Below, piece after piece: positions 47,576-57,285 of a stretch of 64,000 nucleotides of DNA. The first letter of the stretch is position 1. Each line of letters begins with the position of its first letter. The notes under the pieces were generated by a model. The model did no database searches. It worked only from the letters and a program-made list of their open reading frames with translations, and was not told the origin of the DNA. The position numbers were made by a program, and so were the translations under genes. This DNA is from Nitrosomonadales bacterium (GTDB lineage: Bacteria > Pseudomonadota > Gammaproteobacteria > Burkholderiales > Gallionellaceae): assembly GCA_016199835.1 (NCBI GenBank), contig JACQFX010000009.1, positions 62,001-126,000 on the forward strand. Reading direction: 5' to 3'.

Positions 47576-47797
47576 TTATACCTGTCCTTGTCGCGGGGAT
47601 TGCTCCCACTGTTCCAGTGCGATGCGCCGGTTCACCGCGCGCCGCTCCTCTTCGTTCATCAACGGCCAGCGTGTAATTTCTTCGAAAGTGCGCTGACAAC
47701 TGCGACACACATCATCGCCCAGCGCCGTGGAGCAATGACCCGTGCAAGGGCAATCGGCTGAGATTTCGTGAGGAGGTGGTGTGGCGTGCAGATGCAT
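47576..47797 (-). CDS. DUF1289 cysteine-rich small protein
   Basis: 73 residues. CPCTGHC (17-23) and a later CRSCQRT give the four-cysteine pattern of DUF1289, which probably binds a metal or Fe-S centre. TFEEITRWPLMNEEERRAVNRRI is the conserved helical tail. It starts with ATG at 47797, 28 bases before the palindrome that ends the YkgJ-like gene. Function unknown. Confidence 0.85.
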   Translation of the reverse strand: MHLHATPPPHEISADCPCTGHCSTALGDDVCRSCQRTFEEITRWPLMNEEERRAVNRRIALEQWEQSPRQGQV

Positions 47798-47824
47798 GAT
47801 GGCGCAATTATCCCGGAAAACCCC

Positions 47825-47850
47825 GTAGCTGCGAATTCATTCGCAGCTAC
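47825..47850. repeat. Perfect 26-bp palindrome, GAATTC-centred copy 2
   Basis: GTAGCTGCGAAT and ATTCGCAGCTAC are perfectly complementary around a TC centre. It is related to the element at 46656-46685. Its right edge supplies the TAG stop codon (47847-47849) of the YkgJ-like gene. Confidence 0.8.
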
Positions 47851-48119
47851 GGCTGTGTCTCCCGTTCCAACTGCGTCAACCAAACCAGCGCCTGCTCGCG
47901 CGACTCGCCGCACATTTCTGCGGACGGTTGCAACCCGGTGCAAAAGGCTGGACGTTCCAACTGACCGAACACCTTGCAGTGCAGTTCCTCATCAAGTTGC
48001 GCGCAGGGCACCCCGGCAGGCTTGCCCTGCGGCATGCCGGGCAGTGGCGAAGTGATGGAAGGCGCAATACAGCAGGCAGCGCAGTGGGAGCGGCAGATCA
48101 TCTTGATGGGAACTTGCAT
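47847..48119 (-). CDS. YkgJ-family cysteine cluster protein
   Basis: 90 residues from the ATG at 48119. CRSHCAACC (9-17) is the CxxxCxxCC metal-binding cluster of the YkgJ family; further cysteines occur in GVPCAQL, HCKVF, AFCTG and MCGES. The longer in-frame reading from 48629 is antisense to thiC and is rejected. It probably binds zinc or Fe-S; its role is unknown. The TAG stop comes from the palindrome. DUF1289 follows on the same strand. Confidence 0.83.
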   Translation of the reverse strand: MQVPIKMICRSHCAACCIAPSITSPLPGMPQGKPAGVPCAQLDEELHCKVFGQLERPAFCTGLQPSAEMCGESREQALVWLTQLERETQP

Positions 48120-48153
48120 AAATTCAAAGCTGGCTGGAAAACAATAACTGCAA

Positions 48154-48186
48154 ACACACACGGGCCGCATTGCGGCCGTGTGTGTT
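48154..48186 (-). terminator. Hairpin after thiC
   Basis: ACACACGGCCGC pairs with GCGGCCCGTGTGTGT, with one bulged base and a short AAT loop, followed on the minus strand by TTTGCAGTTATTGTTTT. It lies about 17 bases after the thiC stop. The T-run is interrupted, so termination strength is uncertain. Confidence 0.6.
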
Positions 48187-48202
48187 TCAAAACGCAAGCA
48201 GG

Positions 48203-50195
<1,993 letters not shown>

Positions 50196-50222
50196 GGCGA
50201 ACAAGGTACTGTAAAGCGCTTA

Positions 50223-50993
50223 TCAAGGCAAGGCCAATTCGGCCATGACGGGCGTATGGTCGGAAGGCCGTTCCAGTTTGCGCGGCGCACGATCTATGCT
50301 GCAAGCCGTGCAATGCGGCGCCAGCGCATCACTCAACAGAATGTGGTCTATGCGCAATCCCATGTTGCGACGGAACGCCATCATGCGATAGTCCCACCAG
50401 GAATAGGATTTATCGGCCTGCTCGAACAGGCGGAAGCTGTCGTGCAAGCCCAACTGTTCGAGCGCATGGAACGCCGCGCGCTCCGGCTCGCTTACCAGCA
50501 CGTTGCCCGCCCATGCCTGCGGGTCATACACGTCACGGTCTTCTGGAGCAATGTTGTAATCGCCGAGCAGCGCAAGCCTGGGGTGCTTCACGAGCTCTGC
50601 CTTGAGCCATGCCTGCAACGCAGCCAACCATTGGAGTTTGTACTGATACTTGTCGGAATCCACGCTCTGCCCGTTCGGCACATACACGCACACGATGCGC
50701 ACGTCGCCGATGGTGGCGGCGATCACGCGCTTCTGTTCATCGGGGAAATCCGGAATGCCGTGTTGCACAGCGGCAGGCGCTGATTTGCTCAGGATGGCCA
50801 CGCCGTTATAGGTCTTCTGCCCACTGAACACTGCCTGATAGCCGGCCTGCTGCAATTCGGCCAGAGGGAAATCGCTGTCCTGCTGCTTGGTTTCCTGCAA
50901 ACACAGCGCGTCCGGCTGGTTCGCCGCAAGCCAGTCCAGCACATGCGACAAACGCACTTTGAGCGAATTGACGTTCCAGGTAGCTATGCGCAT
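50223..50993 (-). CDS. xthA: Exodeoxyribonuclease III
   Basis: AP endonuclease and 3'-5' exonuclease of base-excision repair. 256 residues beginning MRIATWNVNSLKVRLSHVL. LCLQETKQQD has the metal-binding Glu, YVPNGQ and GDYNIAPEDRDVYDP the substrate and catalytic Asp/Asn residues, and RIDHILLSD with PSDHTPVMAEL the terminal D-H pair. The start ATG at 50993 is preferred to an in-frame upstream codon at 51011. It lies on the same strand as thiC but ends before the riboswitch. Confidence 0.96.
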   Translation of the reverse strand: MRIATWNVNSLKVRLSHVLDWLAANQPDALCLQETKQQDSDFPLAELQQAGYQAVFSGQKTYNGVAILSKSAPAAVQHGIPDFPDEQKRVIAATIGDVRIVCVYVPNGQSVDSDKYQYKLQWLAALQAWLKAELVKHPRLALLGDYNIAPEDRDVYDPQAWAGNVLVSEPERAAFHALEQLGLHDSFRLFEQADKSYSWWDYRMMAFRRNMGLRIDHILLSDALAPHCTACSIDRAPRKLERPSDHTPVMAELALP

Positions 50994-51015
50994 GGTGAGC
51001 CCGAAGCACAAACGC

Positions 51016-51222
51016 TCATTGCGTCTGCTTCTCTTCTTCCTTCTTCAGGTTTTCGGCGCTCTGTGCCTCGGTCTGCTCCACGCCCCTGGCTTTGTCCAGC
51101 GCATCGCGCTGCGGCTTGAACAACGGTGCAGGCGCAGTTTGCGGTGTGGGAGTCTGAGGCTTGTCGCCACAAGCGGCGAGCAACAGCATGGCGGCGAACA
51201 AAGTTATGAATTTTGGATTCAT
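51016..51222 (-). CDS. Small putative lipoprotein
   Basis: 68 residues. A signal peptide with the lipobox LLAAC (about 14-18) would give a mature lipoprotein of about 50 residues, rich in Pro, Gln and charged residues (KPQTPTPQTAP, then a helical KARGVEQTEAQSAENLKKEEE tail). There is no known domain. It sits between xthA and the glutaredoxin-like gene on the same strand, two bases from the latter's stop. Confidence 0.75.
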   Translation of the reverse strand: MNPKFITLFAAMLLLAACGDKPQTPTPQTAPAPLFKPQRDALDKARGVEQTEAQSAENLKKEEEKQTQ

Positions 51223-51224
51223 GG

Positions 51225-51770
51225 CTACTCCGTCTGCCTCTTCTCCATCACCGGCGTAGAAGCTGGCGGGCTAGTCGGGCCAGGCGTATTGGGCGGAACA
51301 TAAGAGGCGAACCTGGGATACCCCGCATCATCCAGTTGACCGCTCCATTGTTCGGGCAGGAAACCCAGCAGCCAGGATCTGCCCACTTTCAGCGTGGGCA
51401 CCTGGTTGTCGCCCGACTCTTTTCTGAAACTTTCGATCTCTTCCTGCGTGGACAATTTCTTTTCCGTGAACGGGATGCCGCGCTTGTTCAGCAGTTCGCG
51501 CGCCTGCTGGCACGCATCGATGCAATTGGCGGATACATACAGCGTGACCGGAAATTTCTGCCGCGCGCGGCGCGTTTCAAACGGCAGCGCTGCATCCTCG
51601 ATCTCATGATCTTCGCCGAATTTTTTCTGCTGAACCTGTGCTGCGCCCTCCGCAGGCATGTCGCCGTAATGCACGTTGCCGTCCTTGTCCACCCAGCGAA
51701 ATACGCCTGCCGCCTGCGCGCTGCAGCACCATGCCAGCAACAAGCCAGCCAGAATCAAATGTGGTTTCAT
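51225..51770 (-). CDS. DUF4124 plus glutaredoxin-like periplasmic protein
   Basis: 181 residues. A signal peptide (1-20, ending AQA) is followed by DUF4124 (GVFRWVDKDGNVHYGDMP), then a glutaredoxin-like domain from about residue 73: VTLYVSANCIDACQQARELLNKRGIPFTEK split over two elements, with CIDAC replacing the usual CxxC by a C-x3-C spacing. VPTLKVG is the cis-Pro loop. The C-terminus is Pro-rich and probably flexible. Probable periplasmic thiol protein; whether the odd cysteine spacing permits redox activity is open. Confidence 0.82.
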   Translation of the reverse strand: MKPHLILAGLLLAWCCSAQAAGVFRWVDKDGNVHYGDMPAEGAAQVQQKKFGEDHEIEDAALPFETRRARQKFPVTLYVSANCIDACQQARELLNKRGIPFTEKKLSTQEEIESFRKESGDNQVPTLKVGRSWLLGFLPEQWSGQLDDAGYPRFASYVPPNTPGPTSPPASTPVMEKRQTE

Positions 51771-51794
51771 ACGCCCTCCTTAATTCCGTCAACT

Positions 51795-51838
51795 GTAGGT
51801 CGGGCTACGCCCGACATGGTGGGCGCAGCCCACCCTAC
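51795..51838. repeat. 44-bp REP-like palindromic element, copy 3
   Basis: It runs GTAGGTCGGGC to GCCCACCCTAC with internal GCCCGACATGGTGGGC. Size and orientation are the same as copy 2. Its right edge supplies the TAG stop of prlC (51835-51837). Confidence 0.85.
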
Positions 51839-53970
51839 GCCACCACTTTCTCGTCCAGCAAACCATTATGCCGCAATAGCGCATCAATCGCGGGCTCGCG
51901 CCCCCGGAACGCGACGAACGATTGCATGGCATCGCGGCTGCCGCCCACCGCCAGTATCTCGTCGCGAAAGCGCAGGCCCACCGCCATGTTGAGCACGCCA
52001 TTTTCCTCGAACAGGCTGTAGGCATCGGCGGACAATACTTCCGCCCACTTGTAGCTGTAATAGCCCGCCGCATAGCCGCCCGCAAAAATGTGCGAGAAGC
52101 TGTTGGGGAAGCGGTTGAAAGCGGGCGGGATCAACACCGCCACTTCATTGCGCACTTCGTCCAGCAGTTGCAGGATCGTCTTGCCACCCCGACACGGTGG
52201 GGCGGAGCCCTCTGGTGCGGGAGGGGTGGCTTGGCGGCTGCTCCCGCAATCGGGCCTATCGGCTAACGTGTCGCAGCCGCCGTCCGGATCGTAATCACAA
52301 TGCAAGCGCATGTCGAACAGCGAGAACTCGATCTGGCGCAAAGTCTGCAAGCCGCTCTGGAAATTTTTCGCCGCGATCATCTTGTCGAACAGCGCGCGCG
52401 GCAGCTTGTCGCCGGTCTCGGCATGGCGCGTCATATCCTGCAACACATCCCACTCCCAGCAGAAATTCTCCATGAACTGGCTGGGCAATTCCACCGCGTC
52501 CCACTCCACGCCGCTGATGCCGGACACGCCCAGGTCTTCGACTTTGGTCAGCAAGTGGTGCAAGCCGTGGCCGAATTCGTGGAACAGCGTGATGACTTCG
52601 TCGTGCGTGAACAGCGCGGGCTTGCCGCCGACCGGTGAGGCGAAATTGCAGTTGAGATAAGCGACCGGAGTCTGGATGCCGGACGGAATGCGTCGACGCG
52701 TAATGGCATCGTCCATCCACGCCCCGCCGCGCTTGCTGTCGCGCGCATACATATCGAGGTAGAACTGGCCGACCAGCCTGCCGTCCGCATTGAGGATGTC
52801 AAAGAAGCGCGCCGACTCGTGCCACAACGGGGCTTGCGAAGGGCGGACGCTCAAACCGAACAAAGTCTCGACCAGCTTGAACATGCCCGGCAGCACCTTG
52901 TCTTCGGGGAAATACTGCTTCACTTCCTGTTCGGAGAAGGCGTAGCGCTGCTGGCGCAGATGCTCGCTGGCGTAGCCCACGTCCCACGATTGCAGCTCGG
53001 CGAGGCCGAGCTGCGCCTTGGCGAATTCACGCAGCTCCGCCAGATCGCGTTCGGCGAAAGGCCGCGCGCGCTGCGCCAGCTCGCGCAGGAAATCCATCAC
53101 CTGTTGCGGCGTGGTCGCCATCTTGGCGGCCAGCGACAGCTCGGCATAATTGGCGAAGCCCAGCATCTGTGATTCTTCCGCGCGCAGTTTCAATATCTGC
53201 GCCATCAGCGGCGTATTGTCGAGTTCGGCGTTGTCCAGCTCACTGGCGCGGCCCACATAGGCGCGATACATGCGCTCGCGCAAAGCGCGGTTATCAGCGT
53301 ATTGCATCAAGGGGCCGTAAGACGGCGCTTTCAGCGTGAACAGCCAGCCCTTCTTACCCGCTTCCTGCGCCGCCTCGGCAGCGACCTGACGCTCATCGGC
53401 AGGAAGGCCGGACAGCTCAACTTCATCCTCGACCAGCCAAGTATAAGCGTTGGTGGCGTCCAGCAGATTGTCGGAAAATTTAGAACACAGCGAGGACAGT
53501 TCTTCCTGTATCGCCATGAAGCGCGCCTTCTGCTCCTCCGGCAACTCTGCGCCGCCGAGGCGGAAATCGCGCAACTCGTTCTCGATGATCTTCTGCCGTG
53601 CGGTGCTCAACGTAGCGAATTCCGCACCGTTGCGGATTGCCTTCACCTTGTTGAACAGCTCGAGGTTCTGTCCCAGCTCGGCGTAATACTGCGTGATCTT
53701 CGGCAGATTGGCGTTGTACACCTCGCGCAACTCGGGGCTGTTCATCACCGCATTCAAATGCCCCACCTGCCCCCACGCGCGCGACAGGCGCTCGTTGGCG
53801 TCGTCCAGCGGCTGCATGAAATTGTCCCAAGTCGGCACTGACGTGTCGGCCAGCAAGCGCGCAACCAATGCGCGGTTATCCGCCAGCAATTGCTCGACGG
53901 CTGGGGCGACATGTTCGGGTTTAACCTCCGCAAAACGCGGGAGACCGGAGAAATCGAGTAGTGGGTTCAT
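51835..53970 (-). CDS. prlC: Oligopeptidase A, M3 metallopeptidase, with in-frame insertion
   Basis: Cytosolic zinc peptidase degrading short peptides. 711 residues, about 33 more than usual. LFHEFGHGLHHLL is the zinc-binding HExxH helix, GISGVEWDAVELPSQFMENF carries the third ligand Glu, and GGYAAGYYSYKWAEVLSADAY is the substrate-binding Tyr region. Codons 564-596 (52183-52281) encode an extra Pro/Cys/Gly-rich loop made of two adjacent DNA palindromes, placed between RLHCDYDPD and KTILQLLDEV. The frame is kept on both sides. The stop codon comes from the 44-bp repeat. Confidence 0.95.
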   Translation of the reverse strand: MNPLLDFSGLPRFAEVKPEHVAPAVEQLLADNRALVARLLADTSVPTWDNFMQPLDDANERLSRAWGQVGHLNAVMNSPELREVYNANLPKITQYYAELGQNLELFNKVKAIRNGAEFATLSTARQKIIENELRDFRLGGAELPEEQKARFMAIQEELSSLCSKFSDNLLDATNAYTWLVEDEVELSGLPADERQVAAEAAQEAGKKGWLFTLKAPSYGPLMQYADNRALRERMYRAYVGRASELDNAELDNTPLMAQILKLRAEESQMLGFANYAELSLAAKMATTPQQVMDFLRELAQRARPFAERDLAELREFAKAQLGLAELQSWDVGYASEHLRQQRYAFSEQEVKQYFPEDKVLPGMFKLVETLFGLSVRPSQAPLWHESARFFDILNADGRLVGQFYLDMYARDSKRGGAWMDDAITRRRIPSGIQTPVAYLNCNFASPVGGKPALFTHDEVITLFHEFGHGLHHLLTKVEDLGVSGISGVEWDAVELPSQFMENFCWEWDVLQDMTRHAETGDKLPRALFDKMIAAKNFQSGLQTLRQIEFSLFDMRLHCDYDPDGGCDTLADRPDCGSSRQATPPAPEGSAPPCRGGKTILQLLDEVRNEVAVLIPPAFNRFPNSFSHIFAGGYAAGYYSYKWAEVLSADAYSLFEENGVLNMAVGLRFRDEILAVGGSRDAMQSFVAFRGREPAIDALLRHNGLLDEKVVA
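52183..52281. repeat. Double-hairpin insertion inside prlC
   Basis: Two adjoining inverted-repeat units: GCCACCCC (52183-52190) with GGGGTGGC (52223-52230), and GGCGGCTGC (52233-52241) with GCAGCCGCC (52273-52281). The total is 99 bases, exactly 33 codons in phase with prlC. The encoded segment is absent from the family consensus at this point. Confidence 0.75.
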
Positions 53971-54094
53971 GAATGACCTGAGGATAAAAACTGCGGGAGA
54001 AAATCTGACGGGGGCATTTTACTACGAAAGGTTCTCGCAACCATCCGACTTGCGCTGGCCTATGTGCGATACCACACAAAACCTTGTGCGATTC

Positions 54095-54787
54095 TTACGC
54101 CTTGTCTTTTGGTACACCTATCCTCGGGCACCAAGCTGATGTTGGACATTCATCGCAGCGCGGCGCGGCCGGAGTGCAAATCTCGCGTCCGAGAGAAATC
54201 ATGTTCACATGCAGTGAGTAACGCAGTTCGAGCGGGATTTTGGATTGCAGACGATCCATATCGCGCGGCGCGCAATGCTTGTCTTTTTGCGTTGGCCTGA
54301 CCCAACCGAGACGTCTGGCGATGCGCCAGCAATGCGTGTCCACCGGGAACACTTGTCTGCCCAAGGAATACATCAAAACGCAGCGCGCCACTTTCTTGCC
54401 GACACCCGGCAGCGACAACAAAAAAGCCTCGGCATCCGCGTTGCTCATCTTGCGCAACGGCTTCAGCGTCGGCTCGCCGAACCTCGCCACGATGATGTCG
54501 AGAAGCGCGCGGATCGCCTTGGCTTTCTGGTTCGACAGACCGCCGCTGACGATAGGCTGCGCGATATATTCGGCGGGCGCTTCGGCGATTTGGTAATGGG
54601 TGGGGAAGGTTTGTTTCAGCGAGCGGTAGGTGCTGCGGTAGCTCGCTTCGCCGGTCTTGGTGCTGCAAATGATGAACAGCAACTCGTCCAGCGGGTCTTT
54701 GAGGTTGTAGTGATTGAAGTCGCGGTAGCGGCTTTTCAGGACTGCGGCGACGTCCCGAACAGATGAAGGATATTTTGGCGATGCCAT
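54095..54787 (-). CDS. Endonuclease III-like HhH-GPD DNA glycosylase
   Basis: 231 residues from the ATG at 54787. LPGVGKKVARCVLMYSLGR is the helix-hairpin-helix with the AP-lyase Lys, FPVDTHCWRIARRLGW carries the catalytic Asp, and C-x6-C-x2-C-x5-C at the end (CTPAAPRCDECPTSAWC) is the 4Fe-4S site. The N-terminal half departs from housekeeping Nth: ICSTKTGEASYRSTY replaces the usual LSxQTTD region, and GGLSNQKAKAIRAL recalls mismatch glycosylases. It follows the restriction gene by 54 bases on the same strand. A role in repairing deaminated 5-methylcytosine is inference. Confidence 0.83.
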   Translation of the reverse strand: MASPKYPSSVRDVAAVLKSRYRDFNHYNLKDPLDELLFIICSTKTGEASYRSTYRSLKQTFPTHYQIAEAPAEYIAQPIVSGGLSNQKAKAIRALLDIIVARFGEPTLKPLRKMSNADAEAFLLSLPGVGKKVARCVLMYSLGRQVFPVDTHCWRIARRLGWVRPTQKDKHCAPRDMDRLQSKIPLELRYSLHVNMISLGREICTPAAPRCDECPTSAWCPRIGVPKDKA

Positions 54788-54841
54788 GTCCAAAAATTCA
54801 GGTTTTAACCGTAGCGCCGTCCAATTTGGTTAGGTCTGAGT

Positions 54842-55564
54842 CTATTGGCCTGCCAGCTGTTTGATGTCCGGGGTTGCGGCAAGCTGCTGTATGGTTTCAC
54901 CTAGCAAAGTCACACCGCGCGCTTCAATGGCAACTTCGGCAATAGCCTGCCGCAGTTCCATATAAAAATTCTCGTCACCCGTCAGGCGATGCCAAAATTC
55001 CTGTCCAATGAAAAGAGGATAGTCATATTCGTCGCGCAGGCGTTTGTAATGACCGCGCTCTTGGCCTGGCTCGCCATACAGTATTGCCACCACCAAATCA
55101 CCATGCGCAACCTTGACGTTGTTGGTGCGTCCAAGATTGCGCGCGGCCTTAAAGTGATTGTGGATTGTTTCCACATCATCCTTGTTGATGGTATTTGGCC
55201 CCAGCTTCACTTGGCAATATTTACGCCTACCATCCAGCGCATCTACGAACTCGATGTCTATTCCGCTCACCATGGAGCCAAACGAATTCTTCAGTACATC
55301 GCTGATGAATTTCTGCATATTCATGCCAAAACTAGTATTGATTGAGGCTCCAAGCACTCTGGGGTATATCAGGGCTTTTGCAACGGATTCCGGCGTAAGT
55401 TCGCCGGTCAAATAGGTTGCCAAATAGGGCGTAAGGAATGGGTTGATGTCTAATTTTGAAGGCTTGTTAAGCTTCTTTGTATTTTTCAAGTGGTTCGTAA
55501 TAATAACGGTACGGAACCATTCCTTGACCTGCTCCAAGATGCGCTTGCGTTCCGCTTTTGTCAT
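54842..55564 (-). CDS. Type II restriction endonuclease, EcoO109I/PmeII-like
   Basis: 240 residues. DINPFLTPYLATYL, YPRVLGASINTSFG and FIGQEFWHRLTGDENFY resemble the EcoO109I group, which cuts RGGNCCY. Candidate PD-(D/E)xK residues are in DIEFVDALDGRRKYCQVKLG, where Gln replaces the usual acidic residue before the Lys. ATG at 55564 or GTG at 55567 starts it. It diverges from the cytosine methyltransferase across about 120 bases. The recognition site is an inference from the family and not established here. Confidence 0.82.
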   Translation of the reverse strand: MTKAERKRILEQVKEWFRTVIITNHLKNTKKLNKPSKLDINPFLTPYLATYLTGELTPESVAKALIYPRVLGASINTSFGMNMQKFISDVLKNSFGSMVSGIDIEFVDALDGRRKYCQVKLGPNTINKDDVETIHNHFKAARNLGRTNNVKVAHGDLVVAILYGEPGQERGHYKRLRDEYDYPLFIGQEFWHRLTGDENFYMELRQAIAEVAIEARGVTLLGETIQQLAATPDIKQLAGQ

Positions 55565-55647
55565 CACTATGCCCCATTTCCATGTGTGTCGCCGCTGCGC
55601 ATTCTCCGCGCTTTATTTGCCAACACAAAGCTACCGCATTCAAATAC

Positions 55648-55681
55648 AATAACCACACACACAACCTTACACATGGTTATT
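55648..55681. promoter_or_regulatory. Inverted repeat AATAACC-N20-GGTTATT before the methyltransferase gene
   Basis: Seven-base perfect arms end three bases before the ATG at 55684 and overlap TACAAT (55645-55650), a -10 candidate. No Shine-Dalgarno is visible here. The long spacer suits a MerR-type dimer, so it may be the operator of the methyltransferase's own N-terminal domain. Confidence 0.45.
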
Positions 55682-55683
55682 TC

Positions 55684-56961
55684 ATGAAAGATTTTCTTCC
55701 CTTATCTGAAGTCGCCGACATCTTGTCAGTTTCCAAGGAAACACTGCGACGCTGGGACAAGTCAGGCAAGCTGGAATCCGTTCGCCATCCAATCAACAAT
55801 TACCGCGTTTACCGCTCGTGCGACCTTAAACAATTCGGGCAAATCGGTTTCATGTTTGATGAAGGGACGCCGGAAGTGGCCGCAACCCCAGAAGGCGCAT
55901 ACACAGTCGCGGAATTATTTGCCGGCGCGGGAGGTTTAGCCTTGGGGATGGAAAAGGCGGGACTGCATTGTGTGTTGCTGAACGAGATTAGCCGTGAGGC
56001 TTGCGCTACCTTACGAAAGAATCGCCCTCGCTGGAATGTAATCGAAGGTGATGTGGCCGCACTGAATTTTCACCCGCTACAAGGCAAGGTCGATGTGCTG
56101 ACCGGCGGCTTTCCGTGCCAAGCGTTCAGCTATGCCGGAAAGCAACTGGGTTTCGAAGATGCGCGTGGCACCATGTTTTATGAGTTCGCGCGGGCGGTGA
56201 AGGAAATAAAACCGCTCGTCTGTGTTGGTGAAAATGTGCGCGGGCTGTTGTCGCACGATGGAGGGCGTACCATACAGGGCATGGTTTCCATACTCGATGA
56301 ACTGGGGTATGAAGTTTTGCCACCGCGTCTGCTCAAGGCGATTTTCCATCGCGTACCGCAAAAGCGCGAACGCCTGCTTGTAGTAGGATTGAGGAAAGAT
56401 GCTGGCCTGTCATTCGAGTGGCCGAAACCACAAAAAGAGTTTTACACCTTGCGCGATGCACTAAAAAAAGGGCGGCTGTTCAACTGCGATGTACCTATTT
56501 CCCTAGGCCAAGCATATCCAAAACGTAAACGTGAAATCATGGCCATGATTCCTCCCGGAGGTTATTGGCGCGAATTGCCGCTGGAAATCCAGAAGGAATA
56601 CATGAAGGGAAGCTTCCATCTTTCCGGCGGCAAGACCGGCATGGCGCGCCGCATATCATGGGACGAGCCTTCCCTCACACTAACTTGTGCCCCGGCGCAA
56701 AAACAAACGGAACGCTGCCACCCAGATGAGACACGGCCTTTTACCGTGCGCGAATATGCGCGTATCCAGACCTTCCCGGATGATTGGATATTTGAAGGTT
56801 CAATGACTTCGCAATACAAGCAAATCGGCAACGCAGTTCCAGTCAATCTTGCCGAGGAAATCGGCAAATCTCTGGTCAAGACGCTCAATGCCTATTATGC
56901 GAAACAGGCCAAACCAGCGAAGCGTGCGCAAGGGGAGAAACAACGAGTTGCCCATGTATAA
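55684..56961 (+). CDS. DNA (cytosine-5) methyltransferase with N-terminal MerR-like HTH
   Basis: 425 residues. Residues 1-52 form a MerR/excisionase-like winged helix (LPLSEVADILSVSKETLRRWDKSGKL, then YRVYRSCDLKQF). The C5-methyltransferase follows from about 70: motif I ELFAGAGGLALGMEKAG, motif IV GGFPCQAFSYAG with catalytic Cys, motif VI GENVRGL, motif VIII QKRERLLVVGL, and motif X IGNAVPVNLAEEI. It protects host DNA against the divergent restriction enzyme. The fused DNA-binding domain may replace a separate controller protein and autoregulate the system. Earlier in-frame codons to 55558 run back through the promoter region and are rejected. Confidence 0.94.
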   Translation: MKDFLPLSEVADILSVSKETLRRWDKSGKLESVRHPINNYRVYRSCDLKQFGQIGFMFDEGTPEVAATPEGAYTVAELFAGAGGLALGMEKAGLHCVLLNEISREACATLRKNRPRWNVIEGDVAALNFHPLQGKVDVLTGGFPCQAFSYAGKQLGFEDARGTMFYEFARAVKEIKPLVCVGENVRGLLSHDGGRTIQGMVSILDELGYEVLPPRLLKAIFHRVPQKRERLLVVGLRKDAGLSFEWPKPQKEFYTLRDALKKGRLFNCDVPISLGQAYPKRKREIMAMIPPGGYWRELPLEIQKEYMKGSFHLSGGKTGMARRISWDEPSLTLTCAPAQKQTERCHPDETRPFTVREYARIQTFPDDWIFEGSMTSQYKQIGNAVPVNLAEEIGKSLVKTLNAYYAKQAKPAKRAQGEKQRVAHV

Positions 56962-56973
56962 AGAGGGGGATGA

Positions 56974-57285
56974 CTATGGCTTATTGCCCTCCTGTACCAC
57001 CAGCCTATCCCGCTCGATGATGTCGCGAAAACCCGCACTGCATGTCGCCCAGTCCACCACGTCCACGGTATAGGGAATGTCCGAGTCGCTTAAATCCTGT
57101 CGCAGCCGCGCCGAGACTTCATAGGGCAATGCCGTTTCGCCGACGATGCACAGGTCGAGATCGGAGGTGGGTTTCGCCCTGCCGGTGACGCGTGAGCCGA
57201 ACGCCCACACCACGCGATCCGGCACGTTGCGTTGCAGGATCGCCCGCACCATCGCCAGATAGTCGGGGCGCACGTCAAGCGGCAT
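56974..57285 (-). CDS. MNT-type nucleotidyltransferase antitoxin, second pair
   Basis: 103 residues from the ATG at 57285. WAFGSRVTGRAKPTSDLDLCIVG carries the GS-x10-DxD active site of minimal nucleotidyltransferases (HI0073/MntA type). It overlaps the partner gene's end by eleven bases, with the partner first. It ends twelve bases from the convergent methyltransferase stop. In related systems this protein AMPylates the HEPN-like partner. The order is the reverse of the pair at 7.8-8.6 kb. Confidence 0.85.
   Translation of the reverse strand: MPLDVRPDYLAMVRAILQRNVPDRVVWAFGSRVTGRAKPTSDLDLCIVGETALPYEVSARLRQDLSDSDIPYTVDVVDWATCSAGFRDIIERDRLVVQEGNKP

Noticed and set aside
51835-53970. Frameshift or assembly error suspected in prlC because of extra residues
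   Set aside because: The insertion is exactly 99 bases, in phase, and made of two complete palindromes, so it is better explained as an inserted repeat.
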